Counted from the stretch's first letter, positions 26,247 through 35,299 are shown. The stretch: DNA of 64,000 nt from Bacteroidales bacterium (GCA_017557535.1 JAFYYM010000070.1:62001-126000), one strand, 5' to 3'. Numbers and translations are program-made. Notes: generated by a model from the letters alone, not told the origin.

Positions 26247-27277
26247 CCGACTGTCCAATTCCACCACGATCCATCAAGGACTTCGAAAACAGAAGGATAC
26301 ACTCCGCACCTGAGCAGGGTGGATGTGAACTTCATCCCTGGACGTGAGCCATAACATGAGATGAAAGACTCCAAATCCGGCGATGACGCGAATGCTCTCA
26401 TCGTGAAAGCCTCCTCCGCACTATACAACTGGGGACATGAGAGAACGTCTGGCTCCACGTCGATAAAAAAGGAACGAAGGAAATCGAATCGCTCAGCATC
26501 CTTGACTTCCAGACCCTTCTGGGCGTAGAACCGCTTAGCGGCCTCAGGGGGTATACCCCTCTTATGAAGTTCGTCCAGGAATATCCTGAAATTCTGGAAA
26601 TGGTGGAAGGCCGCGTCTGGCTGCCTGACCAAGGAACCTTCCCTTTGGTAATAATGATAGAACGGACCGTTGAAAATATAGCTTTTCTCCTGAAGAATCT
26701 CCGCCAAGGATGTGAAATAATTGTCTTCTACCCCTCCTTTCAGAAGTGGGGAATGGATATCATTGTCTTTCAGGTACTTCAACCTGTAAAGACGACTCCA
26801 GACAACGGGGAAGAAACTTGACTGGACCACCACGGGATTATAAAAGCCGGCCTCCTCATGAACGAAACCGAAACGACCACAATGCCTTCTCTTTGAGGGA
26901 TCGTCATACTCAAGGTACCAGTTGCCATTGATGACCACATCCTGACCGGTCCGCTCTGCCCTTATGAACATTTCCTCAAGATAATCCGGGTCAATCCAGT
27001 CATCGGAATCCATGAAATAGAGGTACTCCCCAGAAGCCTCTTCCATAGCCAGGTTCCTGGCATACGGAACACCGTGATTCTCCGGCAAAGTCACCACCCG
27101 GATCCTCTTATCCCCGGATGCGTGTCTAAGCAATATCTCCGGTGTCCCGTCCACCGAACCATCGTCGATGCACAGGATCTCAAGGTCATGGAAAGTCTGG
27201 CTACGGACAGAATCGAGACAACGGTCCAGCCACTTGTCTGTATTGTAAACAGGTACTACGACCGAAATGGCAGGCAT
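26243..27277 (-). CDS. Family 2 glycosyltransferase
   Basis: 344 aa. ISVVVPVYNTDKWLDRCLDS, CIDDGSVDGTPEIL and YFMDSDDWIDPDYLEEM form the GT-A donor site. It is closest in layout to the GT2 at 10692-11759 (same FNGPFYHYYQREGSL-type segment). Starts 6 bp after pqqD. Substrates unknown. Confidence 0.85.
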   Translation of the reverse strand: MPAISVVVPVYNTDKWLDRCLDSVRSQTFHDLEILCIDDGSVDGTPEILLRHASGDKRIRVVTLPENHGVPYARNLAMEEASGEYLYFMDSDDWIDPDYLEEMFIRAERTGQDVVINGNWYLEYDDPSKRRHCGRFGFVHEEAGFYNPVVVQSSFFPVVWSRLYRLKYLKDNDIHSPLLKGGVEDNYFTSLAEILQEKSYIFNGPFYHYYQREGSLVRQPDAAFHHFQNFRIFLDELHKRGIPPEAAKRFYAQKGLEVKDAERFDFLRSFFIDVEPDVLSCPQLYSAEEAFTMRAFASSPDLESFISCYGSRPGMKFTSTLLRCGVYPSVFEVLDGSWWNWTVG

Positions 27278-27283
27278 AAGAAT

Positions 27284-27706
27284 CTACTCCGGTTTCCAGC
27301 CTTCATCCACATCAACATCATGAATCGGGTCAGCGAACAGAAGCTCCTGGACATCTTGGTATGCGGTGCAGACCGGGATGAAATCACTCTCCTCTGCGAT
27401 AGCCGGGTCGATCACGGCAGGTCTGGAAGAAGTCTCCTCCTTGGGCACTATAATCTCAAATTCGACCAACGAAGCGATGAACTTCTCGAGGGCAGCCTCA
27501 AAACCATCCGGGATCCCAGGCAACTGAATAGCGGCTGAGAGGACATCCCCAGTTGAGGATCCTTCTTGAAGATTCTCATAAATCGCGGTTCCGAAACCAT
27601 TCATACCGTAGTACATACCGGTCGCGGAATTAATGACGATGGCTGTCCCATCCGTTATATCGGCGAACATTTTCGCATCGTTGAGTTGGTAATTACGTGA
27701 TTCCAT
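27284..27706 (-). CDS. PqqD-like protein with conserved-looking acidic tail
   Basis: 140 aa. Residues 1-90 have the PqqD winged-helix pattern: INSATGMYYGMNGFGTAIYENL followed by an acidic, helical stretch and VEFEIIVPKEE. PqqD domains (RiPP recognition elements) bind leader peptides for radical SAM and other maturases. Residues 91-125 look like a flexible linker, and the end (DPIHDVDVDEGWKPE, 126-140) is acidic with His and Trp. Whether this tail is a substrate or a docking peptide is not known. It is 29 bp downstream of the HprK-like kinase gene and probably works with it. Confidence 0.75.
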   Translation of the reverse strand: MESRNYQLNDAKMFADITDGTAIVINSATGMYYGMNGFGTAIYENLQEGSSTGDVLSAAIQLPGIPDGFEAALEKFIASLVEFEIIVPKEETSSRPAVIDPAIAEESDFIPVCTAYQDVQELLFADPIHDVDVDEGWKPE

Positions 27707-27735
27707 ATCGTAAGTCTATAATAATCTGATAATAA

Positions 27736-28839
27736 TCATAAAGAAAGGACCAGGCCCCGCAGACACTCGACATTGGCGAGAATATCAGGGCATAGGGTTA
27801 TCTTGTAGCAATCGAGCCCAGATAACATATTTATGGTCTTCAGTATAAAATCCCTGTCCTTCTGACCTCCCTTGAACCCGTTGAATCCCATCTGGGAAAC
27901 TGTTGAATGCGCGACCTGCACCATCGTCTTACCCTTCTCTGACTGTGAGCACTTGGCGATCGACGGTGAAGTGGCATCCATATTTATCTCTGGGAACAAG
28001 AGAGCCTTTACCGGATAGTGGTCGCGGAAACGATCCCTGTAACCGTATATGTCAAAAATATATTTCCCTTTCCACGGACTGACGCCAAGGAATCTCGCCC
28101 TATCAAGATCGTCATACATCTTTTCATACATCTCCGGAGACAATGTTATGAAAGAATAGATTGGTGAGGCTCTCAATCCCTCGTCAGTCTTATGCAGGAT
28201 CAGATAATCATCCGAGACATAGTCGAAGCCCTTCAGCATCGCTTGTACGGATAGGGTGGACTTGCCCCCGCCTCCTCTCGCGCACATCAGCACACCAGTA
28301 TTCTCCAAACCGACACAAGCTCCATGCACCAAAGATGTTGAAGGCAGATTAAGTATACGGAAAAAGGCCTGGACTATAAAATGACCTTCCTTGAACCAGT
28401 CAGATGGTCCGAGTCCGTCCAAACCATAAAAATATTCGTTATTAAATGAGTAATGAACACCCCACTCCCCTTCGGTGTCGATAGAAGCCATGCCACACAT
28501 GCCACCTTCAGAATCGGGATGGAACAATTCCACCCACCGTGCCGGTTCCTGCTCCTTGTCATCATCAACACCAAGAACCCTGCCGAGGAAATCAGCTGAA
28601 CCGATCTCTCTCCAGAGCCACACCGTCGCATCCGGACAGGATACGGGAGAAGTTACACTCCATGATAACTCCCGATTGATAATATTCTCAAAACCAGGAT
28701 AATATGACAAGACACGAACAGTCTTGACATTCCCCAGATTGACGAATAACTCCTTGATCAAGGGATAGTTACTTGTTATGTATTTCTTCAAGGTTTCCGT
28801 GACGTGACTCGCCACAGAGGCTCCCAAAGCTAAGACCAT
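27736..28839 (-). CDS. HprK-like kinase
   Basis: 367 aa. Residues 165-215 match the HPr kinase core: LVHGACVGLENTGVLMCARG, P-loop GGGGKST at 189-195, then YVSDDYLIL with Asp210-Asp211, where HprK has its catalytic Asp. The N-terminal 160 residues do not resemble the HprK regulatory domain. It is not the phosphotransferase-system enzyme: no HPr gene is nearby, and the PqqD-like partner follows. NCBI families of HprK-related kinases paired with PqqD-type chaperones exist and are uncharacterised. A role as kinase of a peptide, glycan or protein is inference. It has its own promoter. Confidence 0.75.
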   Translation of the reverse strand: MVLALGASVASHVTETLKKYITSNYPLIKELFVNLGNVKTVRVLSYYPGFENIINRELSWSVTSPVSCPDATVWLWREIGSADFLGRVLGVDDDKEQEPARWVELFHPDSEGGMCGMASIDTEGEWGVHYSFNNEYFYGLDGLGPSDWFKEGHFIVQAFFRILNLPSTSLVHGACVGLENTGVLMCARGGGGKSTLSVQAMLKGFDYVSDDYLILHKTDEGLRASPIYSFITLSPEMYEKMYDDLDRARFLGVSPWKGKYIFDIYGYRDRFRDHYPVKALLFPEINMDATSPSIAKCSQSEKGKTMVQVAHSTVSQMGFNGFKGGQKDRDFILKTINMLSGLDCYKITLCPDILANVECLRGLVLSL

Positions 28840-28865
28840 CAGTAATTAACGCGTAAAAAACTCTG

Positions 28866-28897
28866 CGAATATAACAAATAAGACAGTGAATCGCAAT
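28866..28897 (-). promoter_or_regulatory. Internal promoter before the hprK-like gene
   Basis: Minus strand: ATTG (28897-28894), a 20-bp spacer, TATATTCG (28873-28866), 26 bp before the ATG. The -7 box has one change from TAnnTTTG, the same form as before the U32 gene. Confidence 0.45.
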
Positions 28898-28910
28898 TTC
28901 CTCCGCATCC

Positions 28911-29885
28911 TCACTTGTTCAACCTTTTCCAGTTAAGACATGCGAATACCCTCTCTTTCAGACCTGAAGGGAATAGATATGATATCAATCTGCAGAATCT
29001 ACTTATACTTAACCGGAAACAATCAGTCAACCGGTTCCTGAACTCCCACCTAACAGGAGGCTTGAAACCTGAGCTAACCATTCTCTCAAGCTTGCAAACC
29101 TCGTCAGCATACATCTCTCCTTTTGTCTCAACCGTGCTCCAATGGAGCAAATAGCGCCCCAAAGAATCCCTCTTTTTAGGTGGATATCTATATGACAACC
29201 ATCCCCTGGAGATATCCGCTTCTATGCAATCACATATCGGAAAGTAGCAAAAGACTCGTTTGTAATTGCAGGCTGGAGCATAGCCGTGAACCGCACACGC
29301 CAAAGCGAACACAGGCTCATCCACGGGATCCGTAACAGGATATGCCGGGAAACGGAACGACTCGTAATTGTCAAGGATATAACGGCAAGTATCCGAGAAA
29401 GTGTCAAGCCTGCCTTTTCTCATGAAATACACTCCTCCCTGACAAATCATCGAGAACTTAACCTTATCCTTGAAAACGCCAGCGTCTTCACGTTGAAACC
29501 AACCATGAGTCCCAAAAGGGAAGCTCTTACCTAATGTGGAAAAATCACCACAATGTGAGAAGAATTTCCACAGACCGTTCAGATCCCGATAAGCCAAACA
29601 ATCCGAATCTATGAAGATTGTCTCGTCATAGGGCGCCAGCTCAGGAAGACGAAGCTTGTCAAGGAAGGACTTATAAGGGTTATCTATCAAGACGACGTCA
29701 TCGAATTCCGAGGTGATCTCGTTATCCTGGTCACAAATGATAGCGAAAGGCATCGGATGCTTGGAAAACAAGCGGTATGACCTCAATAGATTCCTCGCGA
29801 TCTCGTAATAATGCCGCTCCCCTGTCGCGATGGTCACGAACCCCCTCGCTCTGGATAACGCTGATTTCACAAACTTAGGCTCCAT
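28911..29885 (-). CDS. GT8-like glycosyltransferase
   Basis: 324 aa. The N-terminal GFVTIATGERHYYEIARNLL and the metal-binding ETIFIDSDCLAYRDLN (DxD) are typical of GT-A enzymes of the GT8 or nucleotide-diphospho-sugar transferase type. A C-terminal basic, amphipathic region (FRLSISRFCRLISYLFPSGL) may contact the membrane. Family assignment is approximate. It lies 4 bp after the ABC permease gene and 71 bp before the hprK-like gene. Confidence 0.65.
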   Translation of the reverse strand: MEPKFVKSALSRARGFVTIATGERHYYEIARNLLRSYRLFSKHPMPFAIICDQDNEITSEFDDVVLIDNPYKSFLDKLRLPELAPYDETIFIDSDCLAYRDLNGLWKFFSHCGDFSTLGKSFPFGTHGWFQREDAGVFKDKVKFSMICQGGVYFMRKGRLDTFSDTCRYILDNYESFRFPAYPVTDPVDEPVFALACAVHGYAPACNYKRVFCYFPICDCIEADISRGWLSYRYPPKKRDSLGRYLLHWSTVETKGEMYADEVCKLERMVSSGFKPPVRWEFRNRLTDCFRLSISRFCRLISYLFPSGLKERVFACLNWKRLNK

Positions 29886-29889
29886 AACC

Positions 29890-30732
29890 CTAAACCGTAT
29901 CCATGAAGTTCCGCTCCACCCGGTTGAAGATGATTATCGAGACAAAGAGCATCACAACCATAAACACGAAACTATACAGGAGACCTCCCCATGAAAGCGA
30001 GCCACTACCCAGCACTCCGTACTTGAAAGCCTCAAAAATAGGAGTCAATGGGTTGAGTTCCAGTGCCCAACGATACTTGTCTCCCGCCGCGCTCAAAGGA
30101 TAGATGATTGGAGTAGCGTACATGAGTAGTTGGAGTCCGAAACTGACCAAATGCTTAAGGTCGCGGTACTTTGATGTCAAGGATGAGACAATCAGACCCC
30201 AAGACATGGCATGGAACGCCAGCATAAGCACAAGGACTGGGAAAAGGAAAGCCGCGGCATTCAGAGACAGGTTAACCCCGACCGATGCGTAGTATATGTA
30301 GACAGCCACGAATAACAATAGCTGGATCAACATCTTGATAAGGTTCGATGTCAATGACGCCAGCGGCACCACAAGCCTTGGGAAATACACCTTTCCGAAT
30401 ATTCCGGCATTATCACTGAATGTATTGGAAGAGCCGTTGAAACAAGCGCTGAAATAGTTCCATAACGTGATTCCGGAAAGATAGAATAGAGGCTGTGGCA
30501 TTCCATCAGTTGAGATCCCAGCCAACCCTCCAAACACGAACATGTACATTATCGTCGTGAATATCGGCTGGATGATAAACCAAAGCGGGCCGAGGATAGT
30601 CTGCTTGTAGACAGTGATGATATCGCGCTTGATATACATATACCATAGGTCGCGATACCGCCAGATGCCTTTCAAGTCGACATCCAGAAGCTTTTTCTCA
30701 GGCTTTATGACAAGTGTCCATTCTTTATCCAT
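29890..30732 (-). CDS. wzm: Polysaccharide ABC exporter permease (Wzm type)
   Basis: 280 aa, six predicted membrane helices of the ABC-2 type. WRYRDLWYMYIKRDIITVYK, QTILGPLWFIIQPIFTTIMY and the C-terminal ELNPLTPIFEAFKYGVLG are characteristic of O-antigen/teichoic-type export permeases. It exports a lipid-linked glycan across the inner membrane together with a Wzt ATPase. No Wzt gene lies next to it or anywhere in the window, which is unusual. First gene of the glycan operon. Confidence 0.88.
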   Translation of the reverse strand: MDKEWTLVIKPEKKLLDVDLKGIWRYRDLWYMYIKRDIITVYKQTILGPLWFIIQPIFTTIMYMFVFGGLAGISTDGMPQPLFYLSGITLWNYFSACFNGSSNTFSDNAGIFGKVYFPRLVVPLASLTSNLIKMLIQLLLFVAVYIYYASVGVNLSLNAAAFLFPVLVLMLAFHAMSWGLIVSSLTSKYRDLKHLVSFGLQLLMYATPIIYPLSAAGDKYRWALELNPLTPIFEAFKYGVLGSGSLSWGGLLYSFVFMVVMLFVSIIIFNRVERNFMDTV

Positions 30733-30858
30733 ACAAACAAATTAAGTTCCCGGCGCTCAAGCGTTTCCTGAAATCACCCGGTAACCAATGGAAACGGAGG
30801 GTGTCAAAGTCTCCATCAGGCGTTCTCCAATCCAAGAGTCAAGCCTGTTCCCATAAAA

Positions 30859-30866
30859 CAAATATA
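30859..30866 (-). promoter_or_regulatory. -7 box of the glycan operon
   Basis: TATATTTG on the minus strand, about 125 bp before the wzm ATG, giving a leader near 120 nt. No TTTG at 19-21 bp upstream. No inverted repeats flank it, so it is not an obvious invertible promoter. Confidence 0.5.
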
Positions 30867-30891
30867 ATAAAAAAAACAAAGAGTTAACTTA

Positions 30892-31914
30892 TCAGATGAT
30901 ATCCCGGAGAGCGAGCACATTTCCCTCCGTTGTCGCCCAACTGGTCACGAAACGTACCGCTATCCTTTCCTCATCAACAGGACACCAATCCTCAAACCGC
31001 ACCTTGCCGTGCAGCTCAGCGGCGCGATCCCGTGTCATCACAAAGAACTGCTGGTTGGTCGGCGAGTCTATGAAAGTCTCAAAGCCCTTCTCCAGGAATA
31101 TACCTTTCAGAATCGAGGCCATCTCGTCCGCATGGCGGGCGATCCGGAAATAAAGCCCATCGGTGAAAAGGGTATCGAACTGTAGACCGAGCATCCTTCC
31201 CTTGGCCATCAAGGCTCCATGCTGCTTGATGGTGGTGAAGAAATGATCAGGGGCTCCATGCGTGAACACAACCGCCTCCCCGAACAGGGCTCCAACCTTG
31301 GTGCCACCAACGTAGAAAACGTCGCAAAGCGAGGCGAACTCCTTGATATCAATATCGTTAGAATCACTCATAAGGCCATATCCCAACCTTGCCCCATCGA
31401 TAAACAGAGGAATGGAATACTTCCGGCAAACCGCATGGATAGCCCAGAGCTCAGCCTTTGAGTAGATTGTACCGAACTCAGTAGGGAACGAAATATACAC
31501 CATTCCCGGAATGACCATATGCTCGAAAGTACCGTCGGCATAGAACGCCTCAAGATAAGCCTCAAGTTCCACAGCATCCATTTTGCCTCCATGATCAGGG
31601 AGAGTCAGAACCTTGTGGCCAGTGTATTCCACCGCCCCGCTTTCATGCACTCCGATATGGCCAGTCCCGACAGCCACAACCCCTTGATACTCCCTCAGGA
31701 GAGAGGCTATCACGGTGGAATTTGTCTGGGTTCCCCCAATAAGGAAAAAGACATCGGCTTCCGGAACCCCAAAGGCATCCTTGATCTTTAACTTCGCGCT
31801 CTCGCAGTAATGGTCCAAACCGTATCCCGGGGTCTGCTCCAGATTTGTCTCCACGAGGCGGCGGATGATACTCTCATGCGCTCCCTCAGTGTAATCGCTT
31901 TCAAATGACAACAT
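30892..31914 (-). CDS. ltaE: Threonine aldolase / beta-eliminating lyase family
   Basis: PLP enzyme of fold type I, 340 aa from the ATG at 31912-31914. A longer frame exists, but its next upstream ATG lies only 3 bp after the -7 box, and MLSFESDYTEGAHESI is the normal start of the family. It cleaves L-threonine or allo-threonine to glycine and acetaldehyde. IPLFIDGARLGYGL supplies the PLP-contacting Asp, and DVFYVGGTKVGALFGEA the Schiff-base Lys. A separate transcript upstream of the glycan locus. Substrate stereochemistry cannot be told. Confidence 0.88.
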   Translation of the reverse strand: MLSFESDYTEGAHESIIRRLVETNLEQTPGYGLDHYCESAKLKIKDAFGVPEADVFFLIGGTQTNSTVIASLLREYQGVVAVGTGHIGVHESGAVEYTGHKVLTLPDHGGKMDAVELEAYLEAFYADGTFEHMVIPGMVYISFPTEFGTIYSKAELWAIHAVCRKYSIPLFIDGARLGYGLMSDSNDIDIKEFASLCDVFYVGGTKVGALFGEAVVFTHGAPDHFFTTIKQHGALMAKGRMLGLQFDTLFTDGLYFRIARHADEMASILKGIFLEKGFETFIDSPTNQQFFVMTRDRAAELHGKVRFEDWCPVDEERIAVRFVTSWATTEGNVLALRDII

Positions 31915-31950
31915 CGCGGTATTTGTATTAAGTGTTCTAGACGACATCCG

Positions 31951-31958
31951 CAAATATA
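31951..31958 (-). promoter_or_regulatory. -7 box of the threonine aldolase gene
   Basis: TATATTTG on the minus strand, 36 bp before the chosen ATG and only 3 bp before an upstream in-frame ATG. This decides the start. Confidence 0.55.
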
Positions 31959-32115
31959 ACGATTTTAATCGAACCCGAGTTATGAACACACACTGTTGAT
32001 AACTTTTCGACTTCCGTAACCGACCTTGCTTGCTCCTCTCGGAGTTTCTGTCTAATTTAGCATGTTAACGTGGTGACATGTATGTAATAGTTTATACAAT
32101 CATATAATCAATCAC

Positions 32116-35091
32116 ATGAAAAAAACACTGCTATTTCTTTTCTCTCTCGTACTTGCGCTGACGGGCTGCAAGTACGATGACTCGACTCTTTGGGAAGAGA
32201 TCAACGCCCAGAAAGCGAAGATTACCGCCCTGGAAGGCACAGTTTCAACGATGAACTCAAACCTTGGGGCTTTGCAGTCCCTCGTTTCATCCGTCCAGGA
32301 AAAGGTTACAGTCAACGCTGTCACCAAGTCCGATGACGGATACACTATCTACTTCTCAGACGGCAATACCGCCAAGATTAAGAACGGATCTGACGGTAAT
32401 GATGGCGCCACCCCCGTGATAGGTGCCAAGGCCGACTCTGACGGCAATTATTATTGGACTGTTAACGGGAGTTGGCTCCTTGACTCACAAGGTGCCAAAG
32501 TTTCCACGAGCAACACTCCGAAGGTGAAGATCGAGAATGACCAGTGGATGGTCTCTTATGACAATGGCGCCAACTGGACCAAGATCGAAGGACAGGGAGC
32601 TTCAGCTTCCATGTTCAAGGATGTGGAGACCAATGAAAGTGACGCCATTTTCACTCTTTATGACGGCACGGTGATCACTGTGCCTCTCACGGGGGCCGCT
32701 CCGAAGCTCCAACTTGTATTTGACGAGAGTGTGTTCGCCAAGATGCGCGATGGTGAACTGCTGAGCACAGCCTACACTATTGTCGCTCCCGAGGGTGCGA
32801 AGGTCAGCATCGAGACTTTCGAAAGCGCCGGATGGACCGTCACCTTCCACGAGACTGGCGACCGTGCCGGAAGAGTCTCAATCAAAGCTCCTTCCAAGGT
32901 CACTGATTCCAAGATCCTCTTCCTTCTCACCGACGACAAGGGAGGCTCATTCGTCAAGATAATCAACATCGGCCTCAACGAGTCCGCGAAACCTACTGTC
33001 AAGACCAGTTACGAAGTCGACTACACCGGAGGAGAGCTTGTGATCCCGATTTCCTCCTCAACCGTGACAATCGGTGACACCGGGAACGAATGGATGGAGG
33101 TTGTCTCCCTTGGCGATGAGGTTGTCCTTAAACTTGCCGAGAACGATTCTTACGACTGGAGGACAGCTAGAGTCACCCTCGAGGACGGCACCGTCATCAC
33201 AATCACCCAGCTGACCAAGGATGCCCTCTTCCTCACCAAGAGCGATATCCAGATAGACGGAAGGCGTCAGATTGTCCCCGTGGTCGTCAACACGAACATT
33301 TCAGGACTCAGCGTCACTGTGACCGAAGGCTCCGACTGGCTTTCAGCGACTCCTACGACAAGGGCTCTCTCCCAGAAGATTTATAACTTCACCGCCAAGA
33401 GGAATACATCCGGAGCGGAAAGGACCGCCAAGGTTGAATTCTCAGGGAAGAATCTTAATGCGACCTGCACCATCACTCAGAGCGTATTTGAAGGCGATCC
33501 TTCAATGGATGTGACCGAGGCCTCGGCAGCGGAAGAAGGAGAAGAGGTTGAGCTCAAACCTTCCATCATCGTCGCCGGAACAACTGACGGATATGTGATA
33601 TCCGACGGATCAAGCTATCTGTTCGTCTCAGATCCAAGCCATTCTCCTCAGTGGGCTGGAGACTCAGTGAAGTTCTCAGCCACAGCCACTTCCTTCAATA
33701 GCAAGCCCGCTCTCGGTTCGGTCCAGGGTTATACTGTCACTAAGGAGAAGAACTCTATACTTAGCCACCTTAACTCCGCCAAGGACATCACGTCTTCAAT
33801 CGGTTCTTACTCCTCTGGTGTCCCCACTGTGATCAAGGTCACCGGAGACTTCTATTTGGACAATTCAGGAGGGTACTACTTGATAGTGAAGGGCACCGGC
33901 AAGAGGGTTAACATCTACAAGCCAGCCTCATACACCGCCATCAATGAGAACCTGGCTAACCACAATGTCACCATCACAGGTGTTTACTACGGCGAGTCCG
34001 GTGGTTCGATAACTGTCATCGCCATGAAGAGGGAAGATAATGGAGCCAGTATCGTCGAGGGTGAACAAGTCTCCGTGGCTCAGTTCCTTGCCTTAGCTGA
34101 CACGAAGTTGACACTAAAGGTCGGTCCTGGCCTCGTGATTGCCGCCGGTGCCACAAGCTTCCTCATGGATCAGGACGGAGCCAAGATCCTTGTCTACCAA
34201 CCCGCTACCAACCCGAAGGTCGGCGACAAAGTGGTTGTCGAGGGCAAGTACACCACCTATCCTACCAAAAATGGTGATCCGCAGCCGCAGGTGGCTTCCG
34301 GAGCCAAAGTCACGGTCGAGTCCCAAAACAACACAGTGACTCACCCGGACGCTAACAACATCAACTCCACCTTCGACTCTTACACATCCTCGACCAGGGA
34401 TTATGTGACCTTCAAAGGTAAGCTCAATATATCCGGCAACTACTATAACATCACGGTTGGCGGAGCGTCAGTCAGTACTGGAAGCATATTGAAACCTGCG
34501 GAGGATATCTCATCACTGAATGAACAGGAGGTCACTGTCAAGGGTTACTACCTCTACCATACCAACAACAAGAAATACCTCTATGTCATCGCCACACAAA
34601 TCAACGACATTACCCTCGTAGGCCCTGAAGCCCAAGGCGGCGGTGGTGGTGACACCCCCGGCGGCACCGTCGAAGGTAACACGATCGTGTTCTCCAGTCT
34701 CAATATCCCCAACGGCGAACAGTACAATGGCAGTGGAAATGACAAGACTATCGTCAAAGCCACTGATTTCAACGTTTGCTTTGGAAGTGGAGGTAATGAC
34801 GGTAAGTACTATACTACAGGAGAAGGAATACGTACTTATGGCGGAGGTTACATCCGTGTAGAGTCTTCCACAAAGACCATAACAAAGATTGTCTATACAT
34901 TCCATAAGGCAACCGCCAGCAATAATCCGACCTATCCAACTGGTAGTAATTACTCAATTAGTACTGGATCTATCTCACTTAATGAAGCAACCGCCACATG
35001 GACAGGCTCCGGTTCTTCTGTCGTGTTTTCTCGTCCTTCTGGCGGCGGCCACTGGCGTCTCCAAAAGATTGAAGTGACTTTCGCTAACTAA
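32116..35091 (+). CDS. Large surface lipoprotein with DUF4988-like and BACON-like domains
   Basis: 991 aa. The signal peptide MKKTLLFLFSLVLALTGC has lipid-bearing Cys18; the following KYDD is rich in acid like the Bacteroidota lipoprotein export signal, so surface display is likely. Residues 22-180 contain a short coiled coil and the GSDGNDGATPVIGAK and YYWTVNGSWLLDSQG repeats of DUF4988-type proteins. About 295-480 holds two BACON-like beta-sandwiches (ITQLTKDALFL, CTITQSVFEG). OB-like units follow (for example SYLFVSDPSH..., YYLIVKGTGKRVNI), and then a C-terminal beta domain after a GGGGGDTPGG linker. Probably binds glycans or nucleic acid; exact ligand unknown. Stand-alone, with a strong terminator. 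Confidence 0.75.
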   Translation: MKKTLLFLFSLVLALTGCKYDDSTLWEEINAQKAKITALEGTVSTMNSNLGALQSLVSSVQEKVTVNAVTKSDDGYTIYFSDGNTAKIKNGSDGNDGATPVIGAKADSDGNYYWTVNGSWLLDSQGAKVSTSNTPKVKIENDQWMVSYDNGANWTKIEGQGASASMFKDVETNESDAIFTLYDGTVITVPLTGAAPKLQLVFDESVFAKMRDGELLSTAYTIVAPEGAKVSIETFESAGWTVTFHETGDRAGRVSIKAPSKVTDSKILFLLTDDKGGSFVKIINIGLNESAKPTVKTSYEVDYTGGELVIPISSSTVTIGDTGNEWMEVVSLGDEVVLKLAENDSYDWRTARVTLEDGTVITITQLTKDALFLTKSDIQIDGRRQIVPVVVNTNISGLSVTVTEGSDWLSATPTTRALSQKIYNFTAKRNTSGAERTAKVEFSGKNLNATCTITQSVFEGDPSMDVTEASAAEEGEEVELKPSIIVAGTTDGYVISDGSSYLFVSDPSHSPQWAGDSVKFSATATSFNSKPALGSVQGYTVTKEKNSILSHLNSAKDITSSIGSYSSGVPTVIKVTGDFYLDNSGGYYLIVKGTGKRVNIYKPASYTAINENLANHNVTITGVYYGESGGSITVIAMKREDNGASIVEGEQVSVAQFLALADTKLTLKVGPGLVIAAGATSFLMDQDGAKILVYQPATNPKVGDKVVVEGKYTTYPTKNGDPQPQVASGAKVTVESQNNTVTHPDANNINSTFDSYTSSTRDYVTFKGKLNISGNYYNITVGGASVSTGSILKPAEDISSLNEQEVTVKGYYLYHTNNKKYLYVIATQINDITLVGPEAQGGGGGDTPGGTVEGNTIVFSSLNIPNGEQYNGSGNDKTIVKATDFNVCFGSGGNDGKYYTTGEGIRTYGGGYIRVESSTKTITKIVYTFHKATASNNPTYPTGSNYSISTGSISLNEATATWTGSGSSVVFSRPSGGGHWRLQKIEVTFAN

Positions 35092-35112
35092 TCCAGCTAG
35101 ACAGCTTTAATC

Positions 35113-35143
35113 GAGGCGCCCCGCTTGGGGCGCCTCCTTTTTT
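35113..35143 (+). terminator. Terminator of the DUF4988 lipoprotein gene
   Basis: Perfect 10-bp stem GAGGCGCCCC/GGGGCGCCTC with loop GCTT, then CTTTTTT. It lies 21 bp after the stop codon. The remaining 156 bp to 35299 hold no gene; I see only a small CGCCA/TGGCG hairpin and a GCACCAC/GTGGTGC inverted pair. Confidence 0.92.
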
Positions 35144-35299
35144 CTCTAACCGCCAAACTGGCGCACGGATAATTAGCTTATACTGCTGTGGAATGGTTGC
35201 AGGCTTGCGCCAATGGCCCATATCAGCCGGTCTCGCACCACAAGACGCCCTGAGGCTTATCAGAAAGCGTACCGTGGTGCGCCTGTTTGCCAAAACAAG

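Noticed and set aside
30733-30891. Invertible promoter ahead of the glycan operon, as in Bacteroides capsule loci
   Set aside because: No inverted repeats flank the -7 box, no invertase or UpxY-type gene is nearby.
32061-32080. CATGT/ACATG inverted repeat upstream of the lipoprotein gene
   Set aside because: Five-base arms can arise by chance; no regulator nearby to support an operator.
30740-32115. Second copy of the tRNA-Leu 3' end as the far boundary of an island
   Set aside because: I looked for the TTCGAGTCCC and CACCCGC segments near the wzm and threonine aldolase genes and did not find them; the far junction remains unknown.
35235-35280. GCACCAC/GTGGTGC inverted pair downstream of malQ
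   Set aside because: Arms of 7 bp separated by about 30 bp with no T-run; too weak to call a terminator or an RNA.
35084-35293. 69-aa minus-strand frame between the lipoprotein and malQ genes
   Set aside because: It covers the lipoprotein terminator and has no recognisable features; treated as non-coding.
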